Shown in pieces: positions 46,778 through 55,708 of a stretch of 64,000 bases of DNA. The notes beneath the pieces were generated by a model. It saw only the letters and a list, made by a program, of their open reading frames with translations, did no database searches and was not told the origin of the DNA. Made by a program: the position numbers and the translations under genes. Location: the NCBI RefSeq assembly GCF_030409685.1, contig NZ_JAUFQJ010000005.1, forward strand, positions 124,001 to 188,000, read 5' to 3'. Position 1 is the first letter of the stretch, and each line of letters starts with the position of its first letter. The stretch comes from Ferruginibacter paludis. GTDB taxonomy: Bacteria; Bacteroidota; Bacteroidia; Chitinophagales; Chitinophagaceae.

Positions 46778-46993
46778 ATGAAAGTATTCGGAATTATATT
46801 AATTGTTGCAGGCATCCTTATGTTCGTGTTTGGAAAAGTAAGCTTTACCAAAAAAGAAAAAGTAGTAGACCTCGGACCGATTGAAATAAACAAGCAAGAA
46901 AAAAAGACGCTGAACTGGCCGGATTATGCGGGCGGCATTGCCCTGCTGGCAGGCGTAGTTGTACTGGTAATGGATCGTAAAAATAATGCCTGA
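46778..46993 (+). CDS. small two-helix membrane protein, unknown
   Basis: 71 residues. Helix 1 is at 3-20 (FGIILIVAGILMFVFGK) and helix 2 at about 48-65 (GGIALLAGVVVLVMD), linked by a charged loop. It is of the kind often induced by stress in Bacteroidota, but no family is recognised with certainty. It lies 42 bp upstream of dps on the same strand and may be co-transcribed with it. Confidence 0.75.
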   Translation: MKVFGIILIVAGILMFVFGKVSFTKKEKVVDLGPIEINKQEKKTLNWPDYAGGIALLAGVVVLVMDRKNNA

Positions 46994-47035
46994 AATATTT
47001 TAGCTCACCCATAATTAACCCTTAAAATAAACACC

Positions 47036-47509
47036 ATGAATGCAAACATTGGAATTTCGCAAAAAAACCTGAAAGGCGTAAACGACGTTTTGACGGCAGT
47101 ACTTTCAGATACCGTATTGTTGTACATGAAAGCAAGAAAATTTCACTGGAACGTTAGCGGCAACAGTTTTATGGAGTTGCATAAACTGTTTGAAAAACAC
47201 TATGAAGAATTGGACGAAGCGATGGACCTGATTGCTGAGCGGATCAGTAAACTCGGTTTTATAGTTCCTGCAACACTGGCTGAATTTTTACAGATGACTT
47301 CAATTAAAGAAACGCCGGGCAAAAACCCCGACCAGGCTGGCATGATCAAAGAACTATTGAAAGATCATGAAAGCGTTATTGTTGGTTTACGTAAGGGAAT
47401 TGATGACTGTGAAGATAAATTTAAAGACAAGGGAACAGCCGACTTTTTAACCGGGCTGATGCAGCAACATGAAACGCTGGCATGGACGTTAAGGCGCTAC
47501 GTTAAATAA
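47036..47509 (+). CDS. dps: Dps-family DNA-protection / ferritin-like protein
   Basis: 157 residues, a four-helix ferritin-like subunit. The ferroxidase ligands fit the Dps spacing exactly: H37, H49, D64 and E68. Dps dodecamers oxidise and store iron using peroxide and protect DNA. A terminator follows, and the small membrane protein gene precedes it. Confidence 0.95.
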   Translation: MNANIGISQKNLKGVNDVLTAVLSDTVLLYMKARKFHWNVSGNSFMELHKLFEKHYEELDEAMDLIAERISKLGFIVPATLAEFLQMTSIKETPGKNPDQAGMIKELLKDHESVIVGLRKGIDDCEDKFKDKGTADFLTGLMQQHETLAWTLRRYVK

Positions 47510-47532
47510 CATTTCAGCATCAGGCAATAAAG

Positions 47533-47558
47533 CTCCAGGGTATGGCCCCGGAGTTTTT
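47533..47558 (+). terminator. terminator after dps
   Basis: CTCCAGGG pairs with CCCCGGAG (one mismatch) around a TATGG loop, followed by TTTTT. Confidence 0.8.
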
Positions 47559-47768
47559 ACTGCTATTTTTTTGCAAATAAATTACGTACCTCTTTGTCAC
47601 ACATTGTTTGTAAGCCGGCAAACTCATAGGGTGGATCATTTTTTTTGGCGTAACTGCAAGCTCAACTGCATGCAGGACGCTAACGGCCACATATTCTACA
47701 CCATTATCTTCAGAACACTTTATGTCATAGCAGTTTCCACCTTTTTTACAGGATACTTAATACGGAAT

Positions 47769-48425
47769 TTAATGATAACTACCATTAACCTTGTTTTCAG
47801 ATTTTTTAAAGAAAATTGCCAGCATTAGCATGGCCGATGGTGCTGTAATACCCCAGGGAAAACCAAGTAACAAAAGCCTGTCAGAAAAATCAGGGTAAAA
47901 GTAAACCACGGCAATTAATGGCGTAACTAAGCCGTTCGCTAAAAATGCAAACCTCACCCATTTTTCAAATCCTGTTTTGCAAAACACCTGCAACGCCGCA
48001 AGCATTGCTATTCCCATAAAAATATAACCAATGGCGTCAAAGTCCCAAAAAAGTGAGTGTGGTGTCTGGTCCAGTATTTTTACCAGCTCATAAGTACCCT
48101 TTAATTTATTGGGCAGCACGGTAGCCAGCTGAACAATGTAGTTTGCAGTAACAAATACCGCATACATCGTTGTAAAAATCAATGCTGCATGGCTCCAGAA
48201 TTTTTTATCCGGAGGCGTTATATAGTGCAATGCAAGCATTTCAAGCGTAAAGGGAATTACAATGCCAAGAGAGGTGCCATAAATCAATACTTCATCCAGA
48301 GGAAAATCAATCATTTTAAGTACCTGCAGTATTTGTACCAGCACATACGCAATTGTAAAGCAAAATGCGCCCAGCCCGGCTATGAAACCAGCTTTATTTA
48401 CAGAATTGTTTTGAGAAGTATTCAT
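47769..48425 (-). CDS. polytopic membrane protein, unknown
   Basis: 218 residues with about six hydrophobic helices. Starts with AGLGAFCFTIAYVLVQILQV; ends in a basic tail. No signature residues or family recognised. It is monocistronic. Confidence 0.75.
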   Translation of the reverse strand: MNTSQNNSVNKAGFIAGLGAFCFTIAYVLVQILQVLKMIDFPLDEVLIYGTSLGIVIPFTLEMLALHYITPPDKKFWSHAALIFTTMYAVFVTANYIVQLATVLPNKLKGTYELVKILDQTPHSLFWDFDAIGYIFMGIAMLAALQVFCKTGFEKWVRFAFLANGLVTPLIAVVYFYPDFSDRLLLLGFPWGITAPSAMLMLAIFFKKSENKVNGSYH

Positions 48426-48609
48426 AGCGTTGTAATACAGACGTTATGCCGCTGAATAAATAACGCAAAGGAAAGGATGTGCAATGCAACAAACAATGAT
48501 CACTGTCATTTGCTTTTAGGAAACATACCAATGCAATTGAGCCCGGCAAAACCAGCAGGCGTACATATCCACGGAACAGCTGCCTGGTACATGTATCACT
48601 TTGCCGCGT

Positions 48610-50145
48610 TTACTTAACCATCATCAGTGCTCCCATCGTTTCTATTCCATCAAACAAATTACCGATGCGGATATTTTCATTCTCTGCATGCTGGTTGTTA
48701 TCATGATTGGCTATAGGAACGGTAACAGTATGGGCGTTCAGCAATTTTTCAAACAAGAAAAGTGGAAGGGTACCGCCGGAAGTAGGCTGCAATACGACCT
48801 GTTCACCGGAAGTTGATTTAACTGCCGCAATTACTTTTTGAAGCACGGGGAGGTCCATAGACGTACGTTGCGCATTCATTCCATCTTCCCCGGGTATTAT
48901 TTTGATGATCTTTGCGTACTTTTTTCTTTCTTCATCCGCAGGCTCATTGGTAGTTACGAAATAGCCTTTTGATTTGATATGATCTATTACTTTTTGCTGC
49001 TGCCGTTTCCAGTCATTTCCCATCACCAGCCTGAGGTCGATTACAGCAGTTGCATAGGTAGGTATCTGATTGGACGCCATTTTACCAACATTACCACTTT
49101 GCATGCCGTTGATGTTTAGCGAAGGCTGGTTGATAGATTCGCTTAATGATAGTCCCTCCATTTCAACGGCGCTGATGCCCAGTTCATTTTCCATTTGTTC
49201 ATCAGCGGAAGGCACTTCTGCAAGTGCTTTTTTTTCTGAAACGGTTAAAGGCGTCACATCATCGTAAAATCCTTTAATGGCCACTCTCCCATTTTCGTCT
49301 TTCATAGAAGCCAACAATTTAGCAAGCATCATCGCAGGGTTAGGCGCCCAGTTTCCATAATGTCCACTGTGCAAGGGCCGTTTGGATGCATATACTGTGA
49401 GATCAAGGTGTGCATCGCCGCGAACACCAAATACAATCTGCTTTTTCCCCGACTGATGTACAGGCCCGTCACACATGATCCACAGATCAGACTGGAGCAA
49501 TGACCGGTATTTATCCAATATTTCATGCAGGTGTGGTGAACCAGCTTCCTCTTCTCCCTCAAAGAAAAATTTCAGATTGCAACCAGGCGTAGCGCCAGTT
49601 TTAACAAGGGCGTCATATCCATTTAAAATGGCGTCAACACCTGCCTTGTCGTCAGATGCACTGCGGGAGTATATCCTCCAATCGCTTTTGTAATTGTTAT
49701 CAACGGGAAAAGGAATAAGGGCGCCACCTTGATCAATGGCACCAGTAAATAAGGTAGCCTGAAAAGGGTCAAGTCCTTTGGCCCATTGAGCAGGATTCAC
49801 CGGCTGGCCATCATAGTGCGCATAAAAAATTAAGGTTTGTTTTGCACCAGGCACCAATACTTCGCCATACACTGCCGGCGGCGTGCCCGGTGCGGAAGCT
49901 GCCAACAGCTGCACTTTTCGAATCCCTCTTTTGTTCATCATAGCCATAATAAAGGCTGCAGTTTTTTGCTGACCGGCAGGGTTAGCTGCTACATTGGGAG
50001 TGGAAAGTAATTCAGCAAATTCGCTTATAATTTTACCGCTATTATTAGTCGTGTATTTTCTGATGGCAAGGACATCCATTGACTGGGCTGATATCATGTG
50101 CTGAATTATCAAACTGAAAACAAAAAGTAAGAGGGATTTTTTCAT
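48610..50145 (-). CDS. exported M20-family metallopeptidase (dipeptidase-like)
   Basis: 511 residues with signal peptide MKKSLLLFVFSLIIQHMISA. Metal and catalytic motifs of the M20 family are visible: HYD in IFYAHYDGQPV, DDK in SASDDKAGVDA, and the GEEEAGSP catalytic/metal glutamates. A dimerisation domain lies in the middle, and the C-terminal HxxN-type region (LNAHTVTVPIANHDNNQHAE in part) supplies the last ligand. By family it hydrolyses dipeptides or acylated amino acids, here in the periplasm. Confidence 0.92.
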   Translation of the reverse strand: MKKSLLLFVFSLIIQHMISAQSMDVLAIRKYTTNNSGKIISEFAELLSTPNVAANPAGQQKTAAFIMAMMNKRGIRKVQLLAASAPGTPPAVYGEVLVPGAKQTLIFYAHYDGQPVNPAQWAKGLDPFQATLFTGAIDQGGALIPFPVDNNYKSDWRIYSRSASDDKAGVDAILNGYDALVKTGATPGCNLKFFFEGEEEAGSPHLHEILDKYRSLLQSDLWIMCDGPVHQSGKKQIVFGVRGDAHLDLTVYASKRPLHSGHYGNWAPNPAMMLAKLLASMKDENGRVAIKGFYDDVTPLTVSEKKALAEVPSADEQMENELGISAVEMEGLSLSESINQPSLNINGMQSGNVGKMASNQIPTYATAVIDLRLVMGNDWKRQQQKVIDHIKSKGYFVTTNEPADEERKKYAKIIKIIPGEDGMNAQRTSMDLPVLQKVIAAVKSTSGEQVVLQPTSGGTLPLFLFEKLLNAHTVTVPIANHDNNQHAENENIRIGNLFDGIETMGALMMVK

Positions 50146-50488
50146 GAGATGAAATTAAATCTATTGCGCAAATATTGGAAGCATATTTTGATAGTGACAT
50201 GTTGGAAAAAATGCTCAGTCTGACGGGAGTGATTTGATTTTTTTTTTACGTGTCGTAAAAGTTTTACTTAACAACATTGTCTTATAACTATAATAATTGA
50301 AGCGCTAAGACTGGTTTTGATAAGACAACCCAGACATATAAGAAATGCTTGAAGAGAAGTAGTAACATAGTCATTAACAGACCGCCCACAACATTGTTCA
50401 GCCCAAAAAATATATTTTTCCGGCATGCAAAAAAGAGACATGCCTATGTAATTTTAACTTTTCTTCACCCACTTTTTAACTGCCTTTT
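50146..50488. other. divergent intergenic region without a supported gene
   Basis: 343 bp between the M20 peptidase and the APH-like kinase. A short TTTTTACGTGTCGTAAAAG inverted word (near 50245) is visible; no gene-like frame and no known repeat. Confidence 0.45.
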
Positions 50489-51487
50489 ATGATCCCGGAA
50501 GCAAAAATAACAGCCGTAGCAAATGCGCTGCAGGTAACGTTTGGAGTCAGTGATTTTGAGACGATCAGTCAATTAACGGCTGGTCTCTCATCAGCGCTGA
50601 TTTTTCGCATCGTGGTGAAGGGAAAACCATACCTGTTGCGTATTATTACCCGTGCAGATGCCCCCGGTGATCCTTCGCACTATTATGGCTGCATGAAGGC
50701 GGCTGCTGACGCTGGAATTGCACCACATGTTTTGTACTCGGGTGTAGCAGACAGAATTTCTATCACGGATTTTATTGAGGCTAAGCCTTTTCCACAGGAG
50801 CAGGCGAAAGTGCTGATGCCGGATGTACTGAGGCGATTGCATGCGCTGCCCCGTTTTCCTTTCCGCTTAAATTATTTTGATTTTGCAAACAGCAGTGTCA
50901 GGAAATTCCAGGCGTCAAAAATTCTACCTGAAAGCGTAACAAACAATGTCTTTCAACAATACGAACAAATTATCAAAGTGTATCCGCATAAAGAAGAAGA
51001 CCTGGTATCATGTCACAACGATCTGAAACCAGACAATGTACTTTTCGACGGAAAGCAGGTTTGGTTGGTGGACTGGGAAGGGGCATTTTTAAATGACCGT
51101 TATACCGAATTGGCGGTTGTCTCCAATTTTGTACTGAAAAACGAAGATGATGAAAAGGAATATTTGAAAAGCTATTTTGGCAAAGAAGTAACGACCTACC
51201 AGCAGGCCCGGTTTTTCCTGGCGTGCCAGCTAATGCATATCATTTACTTTAGTTTCTTTATGTCATTAGGTACAGCCGGTGACAACCAGGTTAATGTAGA
51301 TTTGACAATACCCGGATTTTCTGAATTACATAATCGTTTATGGAAAGGTGAAGTCAATTTATTAAATCATCATTCGCAGCAACAATATGCATTTGTTCAC
51401 CTGGAAAAAGTAAAGCAACATTTGCAGTTGAAAAGATTTGAAGAAGCAGTGAATATAGTAGCTGAGCTCCATTCAGAAACTCAATAA
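50489..51487 (+). CDS. aminoglycoside phosphotransferase/choline-kinase-like kinase
   Basis: 332 residues. Kinase-like motifs: nucleotide-loop region SSALIFRIVVKGKPYLLRI, Brenner motif CHNDLKPDNVLF (catalytic Asp), and DWEGAF metal-binding Asp. The substrate of this broad family is uncertain; resistance should not be assumed. The gene stands alone, convergent with the broken hydrolase gene. Confidence 0.9.
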   Translation: MIPEAKITAVANALQVTFGVSDFETISQLTAGLSSALIFRIVVKGKPYLLRIITRADAPGDPSHYYGCMKAAADAGIAPHVLYSGVADRISITDFIEAKPFPQEQAKVLMPDVLRRLHALPRFPFRLNYFDFANSSVRKFQASKILPESVTNNVFQQYEQIIKVYPHKEEDLVSCHNDLKPDNVLFDGKQVWLVDWEGAFLNDRYTELAVVSNFVLKNEDDEKEYLKSYFGKEVTTYQQARFFLACQLMHIIYFSFFMSLGTAGDNQVNVDLTIPGFSELHNRLWKGEVNLLNHHSQQQYAFVHLEKVKQHLQLKRFEEAVNIVAELHSETQ

Positions 51488-51597
51488 AATAGTTGTATTT
51501 TTATTCAGCAGATCCCGTTGCTTCTTTAAATAAAAGGTATTTAAAAATTCAATCTATTCAAGGTTCTGGCCACCAATTCCATACTATTTATCAACTC

Positions 51598-51680
51598 CGC
51601 TTACATAAAAGTTCATTAACAGTATTCAGTACAAGAGGGCGATGCTACGATGTTCCGCATAGCTTCTCGGCCCGGACAAA
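51598..51680 (-). repeat. dispersed 84-nt repeat, copy E (83 nt)
   Basis: Plus strand runs from CGCTTACATAAAAGTTC to CCCGGACAAA, with core GTACAAGAGGGCGATGCTAC. Same length (one base shorter) and orientation as copies C and D, ~26 kb away. Its right end is inside the truncated hydrolase frame. Confidence 0.85.
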
Positions 51681-52112
51681 ACCGAGGCCTGCATTGTGCG
51701 AAAATAAATCCCGGATGGTTACTTCTGCATTGGCATAATTGTCATAGAGTTTGAAGGCGGGATATATTTCACTTACTTTATCCGTCCATTTTATTTTGCC
51801 TTCATCTACCAGCATGCCCATACAAACTGCCGTCATAGCCTTGGTGGTGGAGGCACAGATGGATAAAGTGGAAGTTGTAAATGACTGCGGTTTACCAACC
51901 TCTGCAACGCCATAGGCTTTTTTAAAAACAACTTTTCCATCCTTTACAACAGCAATGGAAAGCCCCGGTGTCTTCCATAAGGCCATCGATTGCTGAATGT
52001 ATTTATCAAAGCTGGCGGATGGATCGCCATTCATTTTTATTGATTTTTTTTGAGCGGTCAGCTGCAGGCAAAGGAGTGCCAGCACTGTAAAGACAGACAG
52101 GAATTTTCTCAT
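51645..52112 (-). pseudogene. serine hydrolase (class C beta-lactamase fold), C-terminally truncated
   Basis: 155 residues remain of a family usually 350-500 residues long. A signal peptide (MRKFLSVFTVLALLCLQLTA) and the catalytic SxxK motif (ASTTKAMT) are intact. The frame is normal up to RDLFSHNAGLG, then enters repeat copy E and ends at FVRAEKLCGTS. The YxN and HxG catalytic motifs are missing and are not found further left. The fragment is almost certainly inactive. The break coincides with the repeat's CCCGGACAAA end. Confidence 0.88.
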
Positions 52113-52169
52113 GAACGGTTGTTTTAAGCAGTAGAGCAGTTATAGAATGTAATTAGAAAGCGATTAAAC

Positions 52170-53087
52170 TTATCTTATTATCTTAGGTATCAACAGTTTT
52201 TTGTTTTTAAAATCCAGTATTATAAATTTAAAGCGTTTAAAAAACTGCAGGCCAACCAGGCTTTCTTCATTATTTTCAGCTGCCAATACCGAAGTTACAA
52301 ACCTGTTATCACCAATTTTAATTGTATCAACTGTGGCGAATGCGGTTACATGCTGACTGTCGGATGCGGTAGTGAATTTTGCATCACTTAAAACGTAGAC
52401 GTTCTTTTTGCCAATATCTTTATAGTCCTTATGAGGAAGCATCATTCCCTGGTTAAAACCTAAATCAACTGATATTCGCTTTGTGACGCCATTTGAAAAC
52501 TTAACATTTAACGTTATTGAATTTTCCCGAAAAGTCGCCTGTAACGGTTCGCAACCGGCGGCGTCCGGCAGTGAATCAATAGATGAAGTAAAAATGAGTT
52601 CGTCTTTAGAAAAGTTGATTTCCCAGATTCCCTTGTTCATCAGTTCGCTGCCTAATACACCATCGAAGTCCGAAGGGGTAGCTTCATCTTTCATTACATA
52701 AAAAGGACATTGCTCAAACATAACATGGCCAAAAATCAAGGTATCGCAAATACCTACCGGACCGGTCGCAGGTCGTCCGCTTGCAGTATGTGTGTTAAAA
52801 TGAAAGTCAGTTTTTGTTAACAGCGAAGGATCAGATTCAGTCACTGATTGCTTTATCCAGGAAGGGGAAAAATTGTCAACTAATAAAACATGGCGCTTTT
52901 TCATTGGTCCCCAATAAGTGTTAATCAGAATACCTTGTTGCGCAGTTAAAAAGAGCGTAGAAAATTTGAAATTGCCTGGCTGGACTTGAATAGCTGAGTA
53001 TGGGTTTCTGTTGCATGAACAAGCCATTGCCATTATTAATAAAATGCAAAAGCCAATCACCTGTATTTTTTGATTGTAATACTGCAT
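52170..53087 (-). CDS. lipoprotein with degenerate retropepsin-like aspartyl-protease domains
   Basis: 305 residues. The N-terminus (IQVIGFCILLIMAMACSC) is a lipoprotein-type signal. Two aspartyl-protease-like halves are visible: FDGVLGSELMNKGIWEINF with KDELIF, and VGLQFFKRFKFIILDFKNKK. The expected catalytic D-T/S-G appears as VDN-F-S and VDLGFN, so at least the first half lacks a normal active site. Probably a sensor or binding protein derived from the protease fold. It lies between the truncated hydrolase and the D-aminoacylase-like gene. Confidence 0.7.
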   Translation of the reverse strand: MQYYNQKIQVIGFCILLIMAMACSCNRNPYSAIQVQPGNFKFSTLFLTAQQGILINTYWGPMKKRHVLLVDNFSPSWIKQSVTESDPSLLTKTDFHFNTHTASGRPATGPVGICDTLIFGHVMFEQCPFYVMKDEATPSDFDGVLGSELMNKGIWEINFSKDELIFTSSIDSLPDAAGCEPLQATFRENSITLNVKFSNGVTKRISVDLGFNQGMMLPHKDYKDIGKKNVYVLSDAKFTTASDSQHVTAFATVDTIKIGDNRFVTSVLAAENNEESLVGLQFFKRFKFIILDFKNKKLLIPKIIR

Positions 53088-53174
53088 CGATGCCTGGTTT
53101 TACTTTTGCCTTATTTATATCCCTTACACAACGCCAGGAATTGCCGTTAAAGCCACCATATATAATTATCAAAA

Positions 53175-54845
53175 CTATTTCTTGTTGTAACCGGGGCCCT
53201 TTACAAATTGACCTGGCGTGGCATTCGTGGGGTCTCCGTCTTTTAAAATCAATTTTCCGTTTACCAAAACGTCTATCATTCCGGTAGCGAATTGTTGCGG
53301 CTTATCATAGGTGGCCAGGTCATTTACTTTAGCCGGATCGAAGATGATGATATCTGCATAATTGCCCACTTTCAGTTCGCCACGTTTTTTAATTTTTAAT
53401 GTTTCAATGGGCAGCTTTGCCAGCTGGTAAATGGCTTGTTGTAAAGTGAGCTCTTTTTCATCGCGGGAATAATGGCCCAATACCCTTGCAAAATTTCCAT
53501 ACGCTCTTGGATGCGGCTGGGATTTCAGGAACACGCCTTCGGGAGCATAGGAACCTTCATCAGATCCGAAGCTTACCCATGGCAATGCCACCTGCTTTTT
53601 TACATTGTCTTCTGTCATTAAAAAATAAGCCACGCCTACCCGTGTGCTGTCGCTGATGATGAGGTCCATGGCAGTTGCTTCCGGAGACTTGCCCTGCAGC
53701 TTTGCCACTTCGGCCAATGTTTTTCCGGTATATTTTTTTAGTGAATCCTGTTTAAAGGAAAGCAACAATACATGGTCTGCTCCACCGCACCCATAATACA
53801 AATTTTCCCAGCCGGCTGCGTTGGTGTTCATGGCTGCGGCCATTTGTTTTCTTATAGCAACATCATGCAGGCGCTCCCATAATTTGCCAAAGCCGCCGTC
53901 CTGCAAAGTCGGTGGAAAGGAAGATGTTAATCCGGTTGCACCCGCAAGGTAAGTGTACATGTCAGCGCTTATCTGCAAGCCGTTTGCTCTTGCATCGTTT
54001 ACCATTTTAATCACGCTGTCCATTTTATTCCAGTTGTTTTTACCAGCCGCTTTCAGGTGATAAATATGTACGGGTATATTGGCTTCCTTACCAATGGTGA
54101 TAATTTCGTTGACTGCTTCCACCAACCGGTTGCCTTCGCTGCGCATGTGGCTTGAATAAGTGCCGCCATACTTAGCCGCCTCTTTCGATAAGGCAATCAG
54201 TTCATCCGTTTTGGCAAAAAAGTCCGGCGGATAAATCAATGCATTGGTAACCCCCAATGCACCTTCTTCCATCGCCTGGCGAACCAGCCTTTTCATACTG
54301 TCGAGCTGTTGTGCTGTGGGTGCAACATTGCCTTCTCCAATTATATTTTGTCTTACAGTGCCTGTTCCAACGAAAGAGGAAATGTTTACGGCAATACCTC
54401 TTTTCTCCAGTGTGTTCATGTATTCTCCAAGCGTGTTCCAGCTTACAGTGTATTTAACATCCCCCTGCCCCTCCTGTGCCTGCCTTTTCATGGTTGCATT
54501 CAGCGGGGCAAAACTAGATTCGCCAAATACTTCCATCGTTACGCCCTGTTTCACATCGCTCAATGCACGGCTGTCCTGGAAAAGGGATTCCTCCGAATGC
54601 CCCATCATATTGCTGAAGCCCGGCGCCACGGCCATCCCTTTTGCATCACTTTCTTCGCTGGCTTTGCTTTTACTTAAATCACCCATGGCCGCGATGGTAT
54701 CGGCATTAACAGCAATATCGCCTTTATAGGGAGCACCGCCATTGCCATCATAGATCATGGCGTTGCGGATGATGGTGTCGTACTTCGTTGTATTGGTGCA
54801 GGCATGCAGGGCAGGAATCACTAATAACAGCAGGTATTTTTTCAT
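53175..54845 (-). CDS. exported N-acyl-D-amino-acid deacylase-family amidohydrolase
   Basis: 556 residues, lipoprotein signal ending in IPALHAC. The family features are RNAMIYDGNGGAPYKGDIAV at the start, a TIM barrel, and the closing strand GNYADIIIFDPAKV. The first metal motif, normally HxH, reads PGFSNMMGHSEES, with Met in place of the first His; other members of this subfamily also vary there. Substrate unknown; family members deacylate N-acyl-D-amino acids or cleave related dipeptides. Confidence 0.88.
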   Translation of the reverse strand: MKKYLLLLVIPALHACTNTTKYDTIIRNAMIYDGNGGAPYKGDIAVNADTIAAMGDLSKSKASEESDAKGMAVAPGFSNMMGHSEESLFQDSRALSDVKQGVTMEVFGESSFAPLNATMKRQAQEGQGDVKYTVSWNTLGEYMNTLEKRGIAVNISSFVGTGTVRQNIIGEGNVAPTAQQLDSMKRLVRQAMEEGALGVTNALIYPPDFFAKTDELIALSKEAAKYGGTYSSHMRSEGNRLVEAVNEIITIGKEANIPVHIYHLKAAGKNNWNKMDSVIKMVNDARANGLQISADMYTYLAGATGLTSSFPPTLQDGGFGKLWERLHDVAIRKQMAAAMNTNAAGWENLYYGCGGADHVLLLSFKQDSLKKYTGKTLAEVAKLQGKSPEATAMDLIISDSTRVGVAYFLMTEDNVKKQVALPWVSFGSDEGSYAPEGVFLKSQPHPRAYGNFARVLGHYSRDEKELTLQQAIYQLAKLPIETLKIKKRGELKVGNYADIIIFDPAKVNDLATYDKPQQFATGMIDVLVNGKLILKDGDPTNATPGQFVKGPGYNKK

Positions 54846-55069
54846 GTACTTGTTTTGATGATTAAATATAAGTATTAGCGCTTAGATATAATATATGAAA
54901 GCTGTCCGTTATTGGAACAGGCTTTTACGCTGATGGGCAATGTGCTCCTTTCGACTGGTTGATTACAAGCGGGAGCGTAATTCACATCCTGCAGTCGTTT
55001 ACCGGTATGCAATGTACCCCGTTAATAAACGGGCCTGGCCGGAGATCCTGCAGGTAAAGAATCAAGCTG

Positions 55070-55552
55070 TCATAACCACCTTCTGACATTTTTTTTATAG
55101 TCTTTATATTCCTCACCAAATTCAAGTTCCAGATATTTCTCTTCACGTTTGATTATGTATTCCTGAACAATGATAAAAAGTAACGGAAAGAGAATCAAAT
55201 TCCACCAGTTTCCTAACAGGCAGGTAATTCCAAAGTACAAAATAGCGAGTCCTGTATACATTGGGTTTCTTGAAATTTTATAGATCCCGGTTATCTGGAG
55301 AGATGTAGCAGGCTTAATCAGCACCAGCGTGTTTTTTGTCAGAAAAAATTGCCTCAAACTTCTTACTAAAAAATACAAGGCGGTCATTAAAAAAAATACG
55401 CCTGTACCTTTTAATGCTGTAAGGTTAAACAATGCATTATTAATCGGAATTATTTTTTGTATGCGTACAGCAGCTATAAAAGTTAAAACATACAATAATG
55501 GCGGTGGAATATAAACGCCCGGCCCTTTCAATTTGTTCATTGTACTGTTCAT
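55070..55552 (-). CDS. isoprenylcysteine carboxyl methyltransferase-like membrane protein
   Basis: 160 residues with four hydrophobic helices. The signature GIYKISRNPMYTGLAILYFG and the C-terminal EEKYLELEFGEEYKDYKKNV fit the ICMT/PEMT membrane methyltransferase superfamily that uses S-adenosylmethionine. The bacterial substrate is unknown (protein or lipid). It is monocistronic, between the D-aminoacylase-like gene and a terminator. Confidence 0.85.
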   Translation of the reverse strand: MNSTMNKLKGPGVYIPPPLLYVLTFIAAVRIQKIIPINNALFNLTALKGTGVFFLMTALYFLVRSLRQFFLTKNTLVLIKPATSLQITGIYKISRNPMYTGLAILYFGITCLLGNWWNLILFPLLFIIVQEYIIKREEKYLELEFGEEYKDYKKNVRRWL

Positions 55553-55665
55553 AGTAAATGTATTTGCTTAAAGATACTGTATTGCAATGATGTTAACATT
55601 GAGCCGTAGAAGACGCAGGCTTCAGGCTGAAGCGTTTTTACCCGCAACTGAAGCCGCCTATAATA

Positions 55666-55693
55666 AAACGGCGGCCCAAAAGGGCCGCCGTTT
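55666..55693 (-). terminator. terminator after the haloperoxidase gene
   Basis: AAACGGCGGCCC pairs perfectly with GGGCCGCCGTTT around AAAA, just 3' of the minus-strand haloperoxidase stop, followed by TTATT in the transcribed direction. Confidence 0.88.
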
Positions 55694-55708
55694 AAAAGCA
55701 TAAAGATT

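Noticed and set aside
47571..47828. Plus-strand 85-codon frame after dps
   Set aside because: It overlaps the 3' end of the membrane protein gene on the other strand and has no composition or domain signal.
50489..51487. APH-like kinase as an aminoglycoside-resistance gene
   Set aside because: The family is broad and the sequence shows only generic kinase motifs; no resistance context.
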